Positions 45,030-56,779 of a stretch of DNA of 64,000 bases are shown piece after piece (position 1 is the first letter of the stretch; every line of letters begins with the position of its first letter). Origin of the DNA: Myotis daubentonii (lineage: Eukaryota > Chordata > Mammalia > Chiroptera > Vespertilionidae); NCBI RefSeq assembly GCF_963259705.1, contig NC_081849.1:56578093-56642092 (forward strand). The letters are read 5' to 3'. The notes under the pieces were generated by a model that searched no databases, was not told the origin of the DNA, and worked only from the letters and a program-made list of their open reading frames with translations. Position numbers and translations under genes: made by a program.

Positions 45030-47610
45030 ATTTATTATTGATTTCATAATTGAATTATTTTTCAGAATATCACTCAAATGTTGCATTTGAATATTATAGA
45101 AATAGACTTAACATAACAATAAAACATTTCTGGTTTATACAATGTGAAGCAGGGCATGCAACAAATATAAACACTGACTACTATTCTCTAACTGACAATA
45201 TGACAAAATTTCTCTAAAATCATTAATACAAAGGGAAATACATTTCTTGCTTCCATTTAAAAATATCAATAAAAGTCACATTACAGTTTCTTGTGTAATA
45301 AATAAAATAAGCATGATTTTATTTTTCATATTACATATGGAAACTGGTATAGTTTTAAAAATCACATTTTTTTCAAGTCCTTCCCAAAGCATCATAGCGG
45401 CAATTCCACTCAATTTATGTAAAAGTCCTCTAGTTCTTCTAGTAGAAATGTAGGTATCTATCTGAGTACCAGCAGAGGGAGTGGAAATATAAGAAGAATA
45501 TGTTTTGGGGATGAAATATAAGAAGACATTTTAAAAGGCAATAGTTAAAAAAAAAATAGGCAAGGCAATAGTTAATTTTCTGACCCAGCACGCTAACTGC
45601 AAAAAATCATGCTTTAATGCATAAATTCTAGTGTAAACATCATATCTTCTCTATCCATCCCCAGTTGAATGCATCAACATTTATAACTAGAAAGTTTATA
45701 AGGACAAAGGTGAGGGGAGAAGAGTTAGTGTCACTACCTTCCAAAAAACATTTGATATTTTCCAACCCTGGGTTTCTCTGATGGTTTCTACAGAGCCACG
45801 TGTTAATAAGGGAGGCTTTAATCTGTAAAGATGAATTTCAACCTCAAAACCCCCACTGGTTTTAATGGGAGTGACACAGATAACATGTCACAGCAGACTT
45901 TGGAAAGGTAACCCTGAGTGTCCAATTATTTTAAGTGCTTTTCCTATTCACTGTCACTCAACTGACCATAGTGGATTTATTTGGCAATAACATTCCTCTG
46001 ACATGAACTTCCGGAGGAATTGCTCCATAATTCAACCCTAGTTAATGTTGCCTTAAAAATTAAGTGTTTCCGTAAGTTTTAAATAGATAACAGTACTTTC
46101 TAACAACTACATTCTTGAATACAAGTATATCACTTAGACAGAGTTAAAAAAAATTGGCAAGAAAGATTTTTCCTTTTCTAGTTAAAATGGAAAAAAAAAG
46201 TATGAGAAAACATCCTGTCATAGGTCCCAGAAAAAAATCCCCAACCTGGAACTGGAGATGTAATCATTTTTTTAAAATATTGCCTCAACAAATGCAAAAT
46301 ACTCAGTTCAATATTTATCATTTTAAAAAGATGATCAAATTTTTAGTACTATTTGTAATCACTTTTCATTCTACTCTGAAGTGTTTTTTTTAGGAATATT
46401 ATGTGTTCCAAGTCCTCAATTTTATAATGTCAGTTCTAATTTCATGATTATACATGGCATTAATCCAGTTCCCAAGTATGATCTCCAGTGGGCACAGACC
46501 TGCACCTCTGGGTTTATGCATGCTCCAAACCAAACCCCCTACTGCTCGACCGCTACATATTTTTATGTAATAATGAAGATACCAGTGAATGGAAACCTTT
46601 CATTATACTCAAAATAAGTGTCTATTTAAATAACAGGAAAGACTATTCACTTTTCTTTTTGTTCTTCTCGAGGTCACTGGGATTTATGAGCGGCAGAGAT
46701 GATGGACCATACAATCAAGTGAGAGTGAGACACAGACCTGGTATTCATATAAGATAATATAAAGCTAACATGTGTCTGTCTGGTTGAAATGCAGTCAATA
46801 ATTTAGGAGAATTTATAGATATCTGTGCTTACTCAAGACTACAACTAAAATTACTCTCTGTGACTTCAACCAAGCAGGAGGATGTTATTTCTATATCGTT
46901 CAATGAACACAAGGATTATGTCACTCTTCTTTACAATTATGTGTGTGCGTCTGTATGTAACTAAAACAAATAAAAACAGACAGCAGGTGTCTGATTGTGC
47001 TATAGAGCATCAAGGCCTTGAATGTTTGTTCCTGGGGACAAAGAGGAGTTAATGCGAACATAATACCTATAACTACTTCTATAAAAATTAACTGATGTCA
47101 AATCCCTATGCAGTTGTAACTTCAAAATATTTCGGATAATTCCCATCTCTTCATGATTTTCGGAAATATTTTTCTTGCTTAAATTATTAATAACAGAGAC
47201 AGTCTAAGAAGTCCAAATAGACTCTTTATATCTGTTTTCAAAGAAGAAAAGTAAAACAAAAATGACTATCAGATGAGCTTTCTGATGACTTTTTAAAGCT
47301 TAATAGCTTCAGCATGATACAAAATTCGGTATTTTAAAATGAAGTGTCCACCTACATACTTGGTAAGCTGCCAAAATCTAGACTGCCACAATGGCAAATT
47401 TTAAAAAGAACTGGAAAAACACAATTTTAGTCTTATGAAGATCAACATTACCTAGAAGGAATACTTGTTTTCATTTAAACTGTGATTTGTCTCACTTTTA
47501 TTAAATTCAAAATTAAAGTTATATTAACTAAAGTTACTTAAAAAAGACACTTTGAGCTCAGTGACTTGAATTTACCTCAAAATTTCTAAGGATGAACTGA
47601 GTGAAGTTAT
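45030..47610. other. Non-coding DNA without recognised repeats
   Basis: About 2.6 kb. 45760-45960 and 46430-46620 are more GC-balanced and not repeat-like, but the frames are short and no protein is recognised. Confidence 0.4.
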
Positions 47611-47611
47611 A

Positions 47612-47642
47612 GTAGTTAAGCATTTCTGTGCCAGGAACTGAA
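47612..47642 (-). mobile_element. MIR SINE, first part (split by Helitrons)
   Basis: 'ttaagcatttctgtgccagg' then 'aactgaa' is the 'agcacctactatgtgccagg..actg' end of a reverse-strand MIR. It breaks at host A 47642 and appears to continue at 49266. Confidence 0.6.
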
Positions 47643-47900
47643 TCCTATATAATAAAGGCTAATATGCAAATTGACCTAATGGCGGAACAACTGGTCACTA
47701 TGATGCGCGCTAACCACCAGAGGGCAGATGCTTAATGCAGGAGCTGCCCCCTGGTGGTCAGTGAGTGCCCACAGGGGCTCCTGGCAGAGCAGACCTAAGC
47801 TGTCAGTTGGACATCCCCCGAGGGCTCCTGGACTGCAAGAGGGCGCAGGACAGGCGGAGGGACCCCCCAAGTGCATGAATTTTGTGCACCAGGCCTCTAG
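47643..47900 (+). mobile_element. Helitron unit C, array 3
   Basis: Starts TCCTATATAATAAAGGCTAA after host A and ends with the stem GTGCATGAATTTTGTGCAC (47871-47889), CAGGCCTCTAG. It is related to 9434-9893 and carries the same pair of CTCF-core-like motifs. Unit B starts two bases later. Confidence 0.95.
47714..47757. promoter_or_regulatory. Facing pair of CTCF-core-like motifs in a Helitron
   Basis: CCACCAGAGGGCAG (+, 47714-47727) faces CCACCAGGGGGCAG (-, 47744-47757). Both fit the CTCF core consensus. Function is inferred from motif only. Confidence 0.5.
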
Positions 47901-47902
47901 TA

Positions 47903-48553
47903 TCTACACAATAAAAGAGAAACATGGTAATTGGCGTACGACCACTACCCTTCCCATTGGCTAATCAGCGAGATATGCAAATTAACTGCCAGCCAAGATG
48001 GCGACCGGCAGCCAGGCAGCTTAAACTGAACATGAGGCTTGCTTGCTTCAGTGACGGTGGACTCCAACGTTCCCCGCCTGCCGCTGCAGGCCTCTGAGCA
48101 GGCAGTTTGAAACATAGTAACATAGAGAAGCTAAAAAAAACTCCAGAAACCTGCTTTTAGTGAGCTGGGATCTCAGAGCTGGAGTTGATACAGAGTTTCG
48201 ATTGTAGAACCCAAACAAGTCTGGGCCCGAGGGTTTCCGCTTTCCCAGCAGCAGAGGCCACAGAGCTGGAGCCACAGCTAAAGCTGGCCCAGAATAAAAT
48301 AAAAAAAAGAAAAGAAAAAAAGGAGCGGTTGGGAGCTTCAGTCACCCGACAGCCTGAAAACAGCCCTCAGCCCCTCACCCAGACTGGCCAGGCACCCCAG
48401 TGGGGACCCCCACCCTGAAGGGTGTGTGACCAGCTGCAAACAGCCATCATCCCCTCACCCAGGCTGGCCAGGCACCCCAGTGCGGACCCCCACCCTGATC
48501 CAGGACACCTTTCAGGGCAAACCACCGGCCCCCACCCATGCACCAGGCCTCTA
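47903..48553 (+). mobile_element. Helitron unit B, array 3
   Basis: Starts TCTACACAATAAAAGAGAAA, then 'catggtaattggcgtacgac'. It ends CAGGCCTCTA with no hairpin and no CTAG, running into CGCTATATAGTAAAAAGGTA of unit A. It holds an A-rich tract (48295-48322) and two copies of the 82-bp repeat (about 48370-48510). Confidence 0.9.
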
Positions 48554-49265
48554 CGCTATATAGTAAAAAGGTAATATGCCTCCCAGCACCGGGATCAGCG
48601 GAGCCGAGAGGCCTCCTGGCACCGGGATCAGCGGAGCTGCGAGGCCTCCTGGCACTGGGATCAGTGTGACAGGGGGCAGTGCCCAAACCCCCTGATCGGC
48701 CCTGCTCTGTGTGTCACAGGGTGTGGCACCCCAACCTCCCCTCCCCCCCACGGGCCCTGCTCTGTGTGTGACAGGGTAGAGCCATAACCTCCCCATCAGC
48801 CCTGCCCTGAGTGTGACAGGGGACGGTGCCACAACTCCCCTATCCGCCCTGCTCTGTGTGTGACAGGGGGGAGCTCCTCAACCCCCTGATGGGCCCTGCT
48901 CTGTGCGTGACAGGGGGTGGCGCCACAACCTCCCCATCGACCCTGCCTTGAGTGTGACAGGGGACGGTGCTCCAATCCCCCAATAGGCCCTACCCTGAGC
49001 GTGACTGAGGGTGGAATCACAACCTCCCAATCTGCCCTGCTCTGTGCATGACAGGGGGCGGCGCCCCAACTCCCCAATCGGCCCTGCTCTGAGCCCGACC
49101 AGGGGCTGCACCTAGGGATTGGGCCTGCCCTCTGCCACCCAGGAGGAGGCCTAAGCCAGCAGGTCGTTATCTACCGAGGGGTCCCAGACTGGGAGAGGGC
49201 ACAGGCTAGGCTGAGGGACCCCCCTTTCCCCCGAGTGCACAAATTTTTGTGCACTGGGCCTCTGG
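48554..49265 (+). mobile_element. Helitron unit A, array 3
   Basis: The start CGCTATATAGTAAAAAGGTA is a mutated TCCTATATAGTAAAAGGG. The end is the hairpin GTGCACAAATTTTTGTGCAC (49235-49254), GGGCCTCTGG, a CTRR terminus, then host T at 49266. The middle is the about 45-bp minisatellite seen in array 2. Confidence 0.92.
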
Positions 49266-49445
49266 TAAATGATATAAAGGAAGGCAATCACTATGATTTT
49301 CACTTTATAAATGAGGAACTGAGGCAAAAAGAGGTTAAGAAACTTGCCCATGTTGCACAAATTCTATGTGATAGAGATGGGATTCAAACTCCAGGAGGCA
49401 GATTCCAGTCTATGCTTGTAACCAGTACTATACTGGCTCTCTATG
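49266..49445 (-). mobile_element. MIR SINE, second part (split by Helitrons)
   Basis: 'ttcactttataaatgaggaa', 'ctgaggcaaaaagaggttaa', 'gaaacttgcccatgttgcac' and 'gggattcaaactccaggagg' are classic reverse-strand MIR. With 47612-47642 this restores a continuous MIR, showing that the whole three-unit array sits in one A/T site. Confidence 0.9.
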
Positions 49446-49449
49446 ACAG

Positions 49450-49821
49450 TGTTTATGGCACTGCTGTCTCCAGTGTCCATATGTCTGTGTTCCAGTCATC
49501 TGCATTACTCCCAGAGCACTGATGGAAAACTATCGATAATGCTCTGTGGTGTGTTTTAGTCTGTTATTGTTCTGAACCTTAGTTTGCTATTTACTTCCAT
49601 GTCTTTGTGTAACAAAAAAAAAAATGAAGGCAAGTTTCACAAACAATATTTGGCCATAATATTGACCTGAAATAATATCCTTTATCTGTATGTTAACTAC
49701 AATATCACTAGTTACAGAAACTTCTAGAGAGCATAAAAAATCAAAAAATCAGATAATATTGGGAGAAGAAAATGGAGCCAAATCTCAGAACCTATGAGTC
49801 TAGATATAGATAGAAATAAAT
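49450..49821. other. Non-coding DNA
   Basis: An A-run lies at 49614-49624. No feature recognised. Confidence 0.4.
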
Positions 49822-50131
49822 TCTATATAATAAAAGGCTAATATTCAAATTGTCCCCTCGGGAGTTTGACCGGGACACCGGGAGTTCGATCGCTTGCTAT
49901 GATGTGCGCTGACCAGCAAGAGGTGGTGCAGAACATGGCAGGTGACCAGCAGTGGCGGCGGGGCACTGAGGGAGCAAGGGAAGGAGGAGGCTGGGTGGCG
50001 GGAGGTGGGGAACCGTGTGGTGATGACACATGGGCAGTGAGGGAAGGAGGAGGTGGGGAGGTGGGGAACTTGATCACTGGCCAGGCCTAGGGAGCCTACT
50101 TGTGCATGAATTCCATGCACCGGTCCTCTAG
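49822..50131 (+). mobile_element. Helitron, single copy (310 bp)
   Basis: Starts TCTATATAATAAAAGGCTAA after host A and ends with the stem GTGCATGAATTCCATGCAC, CGGTCCTCTAG, host T. The interior is purine-rich ('gggaaggaggaggctggg' repeats). 'tttgaccgggacaccgggag' relates it to the copy at 12203. Confidence 0.95.
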
Positions 50132-50139
50132 TATTATAA

Positions 50140-50830
50140 TGGATATGTAATATAGTAGACATATTACATTAATATTTCATTAAAAAACAAAAGAGTGAGA
50201 ACTCTTATACTATGAAGTTAGGCAATATATCATAGCACACACTTCCTCCTAAAGTTAAGAAAAACTAACTTTCCATAAAATGAGTAAAAGGATGATGGTC
50301 TCATATAACAGAGATTTGACCAGATCACTTAAAAAGGAAATCAAATTTCTGCCAGATTTATTAAAACAATGCTTCTTAAAAAAGAAACAAAAAAAGAGAA
50401 AAAGATAACATTTCAGACACTCAAGGAAAGAAAATGTGAGCCAAGGATTTTATATGTAGCTAAACTGACTTCCAAGAATAAAAGCCAAGGACAAACTGTT
50501 ATCAGCATACAAAAAGTCAAGAAATATTGTTCCCAGAGGAATCTACTAAAGAACAAACTTCATAAAACCATAATGATTGGAGAGACATTGATTAAAGGAC
50601 TGGCTGCATAAACAGCAGTGCTAACCTCACAAAAAAATAGCAAATGTATAAAGGTATACCAATCCTGACAAAAAAATACAATACCACTTATAAAGTGATC
50701 TTGTCTCCCAAATCAAACTTGAATCTTATCTATACTCTAAAGATTACCAATAATTAATAGAAAGTAGAGGATGGCAAAATACTAGTATGTTAAGCTATGC
50801 TACAGGGCTACAATCAGCAAAACCAAGATA
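50140..50830. other. AT-rich DNA with an 80-codon open frame; possibly an old LINE ORF
   Basis: The open frame at 50369-50611 is lysine-rich and reads ILYVAKLTSKNKSQGQTVIS in its middle, loosely like an L1/HAL1 ORF1-type 'AKL' region. The match is too weak to name a family. Confidence 0.3.
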
Positions 50831-50831
50831 G

Positions 50832-50833
<2 letters not shown>

Positions 50834-50879
<46 letters not shown>
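50834..50879 (+). repeat. (GT)n microsatellite
   Basis: About 23 uninterrupted GT units. Confidence 0.97.
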
Positions 50880-50881
<2 letters not shown>

Positions 50882-51156
50882 AGGAAAGGCATGATTTCTT
50901 CAGCAAACTGCAAGGAAAACAAAAAGAAGAAAGAAGTGGCACTTAAGGTAAAAGGAGATTTAACATTTTAATAAAGCAACCATTGCAATGTAAGGACTTA
51001 TTGCACCTTATTAATAATCCAAGGTGCAAAAATGTTATGACATTTGTGAGACAATGAGAAATTTAATTATTAAATGGCTAGCCCATGATAATGAGCAATT
51101 CTTTTAACCATTTTTTATATATGACATTAGTCAGGTAAATATATAAAAGAAAGGGG

Positions 51157-51376
51157 AGCCTGGTTGACCTAGCTCAGTGGTTGAGCATTGACCTATGAAC
51201 CAGGAGGTCACAGTTTGATTCCTGATCAGGGCATATGCCTGGGGTTTCGGGCACAATCCCCAGTATGGGGCATGCAGGAGGCAGCCAATCAATGATCCTC
51301 TCTCATCATCGATGTTTCTATCTCTCCCTCTTCCTCTCCTTTCCTCTCTGAAGTCCATAAAAATATATATTAAAAA
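51157..51376 (+). mobile_element. VES SINE
   Basis: Head TGACCTAGCTCAGTGGTTGA, 'gcattgacctatgaaccagg', body GCAGGAGGCAGCCAATCAAT, tail CATAAAAATATATATTAAAA. ATAAAAGAAAGGGG / ATAAAAGACAGGGG flank it (51143-51156, 51377-51390). Confidence 0.95.
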
Positions 51377-51589
51377 ATAAAAGACAGGGGAAAGGCTTAT
51401 TCTTAAGATATACGAAATTATTAACAGATCAAATGAATGCATTGACACAATGTGAGTCTTGCATCACACAGATTTTGTGGGTATGGATGTGGGTGTGAAA
51501 CGGGTAGGATAAGTCATGGGGTGATGTGTTGGAGTAAATGACGGGCCATAGGTGCCTATTTTTATCTTTGCTAAAAACTCACCATAATG

Positions 51590-51970
51590 GAAATTAAAAC
51601 GAAATAAAGACATTTTCAAAGAAACAAAAGTTAGTAGAATTCATTACCTACAGATCTGTGTTAAAAGTAGCACAAAAGTAAGTTTTCAAGAAGGAAAAAT
51701 TATCCCAGATAAACACACAAAAATGCAGGAAGAAAAGTCCCTAGAAAAGGTAAATTAGTGGATAAATATAAATGGATACTGTTTAAGATAATAATAATTG
51801 TCTTGTGGGTTGAATTACATATAGAGCTAAAATACCTGACAAAAACTGAACAAATGTTTGGAAAAGAATTAATGGAAGTTGTCTGTGATCCTTGCATTGT
51901 CTGGGAAGTAGTAAAAGCACTAATTTATATTTAACTGTGATGAATCAAGGATGCAAGTTGCATCTGTAGA
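51590..51970 (+). mobile_element. Old LINE-1/HAL1 segment (ORF1 end plus 3' region)
   Basis: 'aataaagacattttcaaaga', 'gaattcattacctacagatc', 'ggaaaaattatcccagataa' and 'ggtaaattagtggataaata' follow the ORF1-end order of L1/HAL1 ('aagacattttcagacaaac', 'gaattcatcaccagcagac', 'ggtaaatatgtgggtaaata'). Diverged, frame broken. Confidence 0.6.
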
Positions 51971-51974
51971 GTAA

Positions 51975-52595
51975 CTTCTTATCTTTGGAAGATTAGAGAC
52001 AATGGTGATTGATTTATTTGTTTGTATTTATAAACAGTCAAACTATTGAAATGCATTCCTTTGAGGCAGCTGCTCCTTGCAATAAACACCCTCTTTTGTC
52101 TTGCTGGTATGTCCATTTGGGATGAGTAATAAACAAACATAGGAAACTAAAACTGAAGAGATAAAGAATACGGTAACAAGGTTGAACTCAACCCCATCAA
52201 CAAGGGAAGAGTTACAAATGCCAATGAAAGCTTCCAACAACACCAACAAAAGACTGAAGCAAACCCATGCACACCCCAACCAAGAGCAGATTCTTTTCAA
52301 TTTGACCCCTCACCCATACTAGGCTTAACTTAGTCTAGAAATGTTTGTTAAAAATTGACAATTTTTTTGGCTTATTTCTAATTCTTTGTGTCATGTAAAT
52401 AATAATGATCATTTAACATACAAATATAGCTCACTGCATTCCATTCAGGTAAATGAAATTAGATCTGGAAGAAAGTTTCTAGATAATTTAGTTTCTTTCA
52501 TGAACATGGATGAATAACAAACAGACACTAATGTTAAAAACTGGCATAACAACTTAGCCTATGTGGGAACTTTAGAAGGCAAGCATGTAAGGATG
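51975..52595. other. AT-rich non-coding DNA
   Basis: No feature recognised. Confidence 0.4.
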
Positions 52596-52599
52596 GTTA

Positions 52600-52765
52600 T
52601 AATTGCACTGCTTTTCATTGCATAGACTTTAACACAGAAATGACCTCATTTGAGCCTCATGACAATCTAAGGAGGTAAAAGGGGGATAGTGTTATTATAT
52701 CAAATTTAGAGGCTTTGAAAGAATAAGTAACTTACTTATGGGCAAAGAGATACTACTGATTAAGA
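52600..52765 (-). mobile_element. MIR SINE, diverged
   Basis: 'catagactttaacacagaaa', 'tgagcctcatgacaatctaa', 'ggaggtaaaagggggatagt' and 'agtaacttacttatgggcaa' match the reverse-strand MIR. Confidence 0.68.
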
Positions 52766-52769
52766 AAAG

Positions 52770-53325
52770 GAAGTGAACATACAAATAATTTAAATAAGCT
52801 AAATAGAACTTATTTTATTGCCATATGCATCCGTCATCCAAATGTCTCACACTCAGAATGACTCAGTACTTAATGCTTTTTGAATTTACCAATCTCTTGT
52901 GTTGTCTTTTAAAAGAAAATTAGCAAATGACTAATGTCTCTCATTACAAATCACTATGATGAACTTTGATATTTCTTTTTTCAACTGAGAATTATATTAA
53001 CTAGAGATCTGCCTACACACTGAGGTCAGTGTCCCCAGACAATATTTACTAAGATTTTTTCTATTTCAATAATTTTCATCTATTTATAATTTTTTAGGAG
53101 TAATGTTAGGAGTTTCTGCAAAGACTATGACATCTTAGAGAAGTAATAATCTTCAACAAACTGGAGACTATTCTATTATCAGTTTATTTTATCCTTTCTT
53201 TTATAGTTTCCATCCTCCCTCGCCCCCCAGCTCCCTCACACCCCCAGCCCCATTGGCTATATTCTGTGTAGTTTCTCTTAATACACTATTGAAAAATTTT
53301 CTCTTCTGCTTTATACAATCTGCTA
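52770..53325. other. AT-rich non-coding DNA
   Basis: No feature recognised. A C-rich patch lies at 53221-53249. Confidence 0.4.
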
Positions 53326-53329
53326 TCAA

Positions 53330-53830
53330 GTCTAGGTACTGAATTTTAATTTTAATTTTTATACATTTTAAGAACTTCTATTTATTTTGTAAATCTTCAA
53401 TGTCACTTAAAATTCTTTTCCTATTGTTTATTTGTAAGATTTTATGTCTTTAAATATATTAAGCATTGTTGTTAAAAATATGTGTTAATATTATTGGTAT
53501 CTCACAACTCTGCAGGTGAAATTAATTTGTCCATTTAAAAAAATTTTTTTGCTGGTTGTAAAATAAAACTGTTTCCTTATGTACCTTATTTTCTTTGATG
53601 TATTTTGGTCATTGCTGTTGAAAAAAAGCAGTTGAGACATAAATAACCTCATAATTTTTCCAGTAGTATTTAGTTTTACCATTTTAACCTACACCTTTCT
53701 AACCTACATTTATGGCTTGAAATGTCTTAGATAAACCTCTACATTTTGGCTATAATTATCTGTTTGGGCTGGAGTTTAACTTATAAACAATTAGGAACCA
53801 ATTTTGTTTTTATCTCTTTTTATTTTTTTC
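53330..53830 (-). mobile_element. Probable old LINE-1-derived segment
   Basis: 'aagaacttctatttattttg', 'tctttaaatatattaagcat' and 'ggtatctcacaactctgcag' recall the common 'gttctatttggttc..tttaaatatattaagcatag' L1-related text. Low certainty on family and strand. Confidence 0.4.
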
Positions 53831-53834
53831 TATT

Positions 53835-54869
53835 TATCCAGTATCAGACAATTTCCCCCACATTCTGGCAGGAGTGTTGGCAAAGAGATGAGTTGGTGAA
53901 GAGATGAAATCTACCTTACCTTTGGAGATTTCAGCCTAATTGATAGGGTCCCCATCTTTGGCAGACCCTGGGTTCTTACTTCTATCCCCTTGTTTCTGAA
54001 GGCAACCAAAAATACCACTCATTTTCACAGCAATTTCTACAGGACTGCCACATGCCCACACTTTGAAAGTGGATTAGAGTATTACTTTAATTTTCCATAT
54101 CCTTACTGTCTTCAAGATTTAGCTTGGTGATTCCTCACTATTTTGGCAACTCTCTGAAGCTAGGAAGACAGTTTTTATATTTCATTCAGCAGTTTTAGTT
54201 TCCCTCAGAGAGGAAGTTAGTCCAGTAACCTGGCCTATTATTAATAAAGCAGGAATCTCAGCAGAACTGGAAATCATTGATCACGCCCTTCTTGAAACAC
54301 TTTCTTCATTCTCCTTAGGGACCCTGCACCACACCCTCCTGTGAGTTTCCCAATCTAATTTGCTGCTTCTTCCTGGTAAACCAAACACAAATAATAAAAC
54401 ATCACAGGGCTCAGGTTTTACAGTGTCCTCGCTCTGTAGACTTGTTCCTTTAAATCCCAATCACTTCCACAGCTTTAAATGCCATCAATATACTAAAGAT
54501 GTACTCATTTGTGTCTCTAGCCTGGGCTTTTTCTCTGAAGTGCCTTTTACCCAACTTCCTCCTTGACATTTTCACTTGCTCCAATAAGTATCTCAACTTT
54601 GACATGTTGAAAATGGAATTCATGAACTCCACCTGGCTCCTTAAACCTACTGACCCTGCTTCTCTTGACGACATATTCAGAAGTAAAAATAACTGTGATT
54701 TCAACAGCACACCAGTTGAAATCACAATCATAAAGAGAAGGAATATATGTTTCATTCCGGAAGTAGTTATTTAGAGCACTCTGTTAAGAAAGATGGTATA
54801 GTTTCAGTGAGACAAAGCACCTTACAGTCTGCAATTCTGGAATCCTGGAATATTATCACATCCTTGTTT

Positions 54870-54870
<1 letters not shown>
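53835..54870. other. Unassigned DNA with an old repeat-like block at 54430-54680
   Basis: 'aagtatctcaactttgacat', 'gttgaaaatggaattcatga' and 'actccacctggctccttaaa' resemble a mammal-wide interspersed repeat ('catctcaaactcaacatgtcc..aactcctgatct') whose name I cannot give with confidence. Confidence 0.35.

Positions 54871-54875
<5 letters not shown>

Positions 54876-54920
<45 letters not shown>
54876..54920. repeat. (TA)n microsatellite
   Basis: About 22 TA units. Confidence 0.97.
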
Positions 54921-54923
<3 letters not shown>

Positions 54924-54949
54924 CAAGAATAATTAAAACAACTATCATG

Positions 54950-55150
54950 GTTATGGGGTTTATTGTGTGCCATAAATTGAACACATAATTATTTCATTTA
55001 ATCCCACAACACTTTGAAAAGTATATAATAATACCCACTTTACAGAAAAATAAATTGAGATTCAGGGAAACTAAGTGTTATTATAAGGTCACAGTAATTA
55101 ATAGATGGCAGAATCAGAATTTGAAATCAGAAGTAACTGTCCTTAAAACT
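54950..55150 (-). mobile_element. MIR SINE
   Basis: 'ttattgtgtgccataaattg', 'cccactttacagaaaaataa', 'attgagattcagggaaacta' and 'cagaatcagaatttgaaatc' match the reverse-strand MIR. Confidence 0.85.
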
Positions 55151-55215
55151 TCTCCTTTTATCCTCTGTGTGAAACGGCCTTTATGAAAAGGAAGGGCATC
55201 TAAAAACTAGGAACA

Positions 55216-55429
55216 GGCCTGGCCAGTGTGGCTCAGTGGTTGAGTGTCAATCTATGAACCAGAGGGTCACAGTTTGATTCCCAGTCAGGGCACATGCCCA
55301 GGTTGCTGGCTCAGTCCCCAGTAGGGGATATGCAGGAGGCAATGAATCAATGATTCTCTCTCATCAATGATGTTTCTATCTCTCCCTTCCTCTCTGAAAT
55401 CAGTAAAAATATATTAAAAAGAAAATAAA
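55216..55429 (+). mobile_element. VES SINE
   Basis: Head GCCTGGCCAGTGTGGCTCAG, 'tcaatctatgaaccagaggg', body TGCAGGAGGCAATGAATCAA, tail TCAGTAAAAATATATTAAAA. TAAAAACTAG is duplicated at 55201-55210 and 55430-55439. Confidence 0.96.
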
Positions 55430-55439
55430 TAAAAACTAG

Positions 55440-55735
55440 TAAAGGGAATAAATGAGTGTCTTAAAATAGTATAGGAGTATGTAAAAATGCTTTTACATTT
55501 TGAAAAAATAACTGTCACATGCAGAGCTACTTAATGTCAGAGATAAGAAAGGAAACAGTGCTGATGGTATATTTTGCAAGAATAACTAAATTAACCCTTC
55601 TACCCAACATCTCTCCCTAATGGCCTTTAGAGGCATTGGATGAAATATAGATACTTTTCCTGAGGTATGTTAAGTTTTGTCATCTTGCTCACTCTTCCTC
55701 CCACCCCACCCATCACCCTTCTGTTAAGAGGGGGA
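55440..55735. other. Non-coding DNA
   Basis: Nothing recognised. Confidence 0.4.
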
Positions 55736-55739
55736 GGCT

Positions 55740-56085
55740 ATTCTGGGAGATGAGGGAGGCATTGCTGCCCTCCATGATGCCTGAACACCTTATTCAGTGT
55801 TGGACTCCTCTTTCTGCTGTTGCCTCACTCACAACCTCCTCCCACCACCTGTCTATAACAGGAGAAATGCAAACCCTACAGAAGCAGTTCCTCCCTTGGG
55901 TGCATTTACAAAGGATAAAAAAAGGAAGTGCTGTGACTTTTTACATTTCTCTTCCAACACAAGGACTCAGTTGCTGCCTGCTTATGCTCTGGAGACTATT
56001 ACCAGGCTTCACCCTGGGGTCCAGCTCTCGTGCATTTCCACTGACCACTTTCTTTTTATTAAAGTTTGGCTACTGAGTTCATTTT
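55740..56085 (+). mobile_element. Possible old LTR-like segment
   Basis: GC-balanced block ending 'tttttattaaagtttggcta' then 'ctgagttca', a form often seen at the 3' end of LTRs (AATAAA-like signal then a CA end). It has a 108-codon open frame (55750-56076) of no known family. The 5' end and target duplication were not found. Confidence 0.3.
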
Positions 56086-56089
56086 GAAT

Positions 56090-56525
56090 TTACTTATTAT
56101 CTGAGCAAGTTCTCATACTTTTATCTTTGGACATCATTTTCTCTCCGGAACTACATGAGGTTCAGAGAAACACAAAATCCAAATAGCTTCTTTCCTCTCC
56201 TTGGTTCAGTTGTATGTTGGAATTCAGCCAACGAAACGTCAACTTCAAATCCCAGAGCCCTTTAAAATTCCCAAATTAGGATGTGTTTTGTTGTCATTCC
56301 CATGGATGTATAATTTGGCTTCTAAGTAGCACACAAGGCATAGTAACCATGTAGAACATAAAAGAACATTTTGTTGTATAGGAATGAATATTTGAATGAG
56401 GGCAATATCTATCCTAAACTGGAATATTCCAATATTGCACTACCATGGCTTTCTCATGTTGAAAAAACTCCACTCTTCTTGCTTTATATTTAAAGATATT
56501 ATTAAGATTAGTTCATAGGAGAATT
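56090..56525. other. Non-coding DNA
   Basis: No feature recognised. Confidence 0.4.
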
Positions 56526-56542
56526 AAGAAATATACTGCTAA

Positions 56543-56761
56543 GCCCTAACCGGTTTGGCTCAGTGGATAGAGCATCGGCCTGTGGACTCAAGGGTCCCAG
56601 GTTCAATTCCGGTCAAGGGCATGTACCTTGGTTGCGGGCACATACCCAGTAGGGCGTGTGCAGGAGGCAGCTGATCGATGTGTCTCTCTCATCGATGTTT
56701 CTAACTCTCTATCCCTCTCCCTTCCTTTCTGTAAAAAACTCAATAAAATATATTTTTTAAA
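56543..56761 (+). mobile_element. VES SINE with a perfect 17-bp target duplication
   Basis: Head CCCTAACCGGTTTGGCTCAG, 'tggatagagcatcggcctgt', B box-like GTTCAATTCCGG, tail CAATAAAATATATTTTTTAA. AAGAAATATACTGCTAA is repeated exactly at 56526-56542 and 56762-56778, suggesting a young insertion. Confidence 0.98.
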
Positions 56762-56779
56762 AAGAAATATACTGCTAAA

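Noticed and set aside
46154..46757. Three overlapping 78-89-codon frames
   Set aside because: AT-rich context, different frames overlapping, no recognisable family. They are best explained by chance.
54499..54774. 91-codon open frame as a possible exon
   Set aside because: The DNA resembles an old mammal-wide repeat, and the opposite strand is open over the same span (101 codons). No protein family is recognised.
55750..56076. 108-codon open frame as a gene
   Set aside because: No known domain, no Kozak or splice context, and a second frame is open over the same bases. Listed only as part of a possible old LTR.
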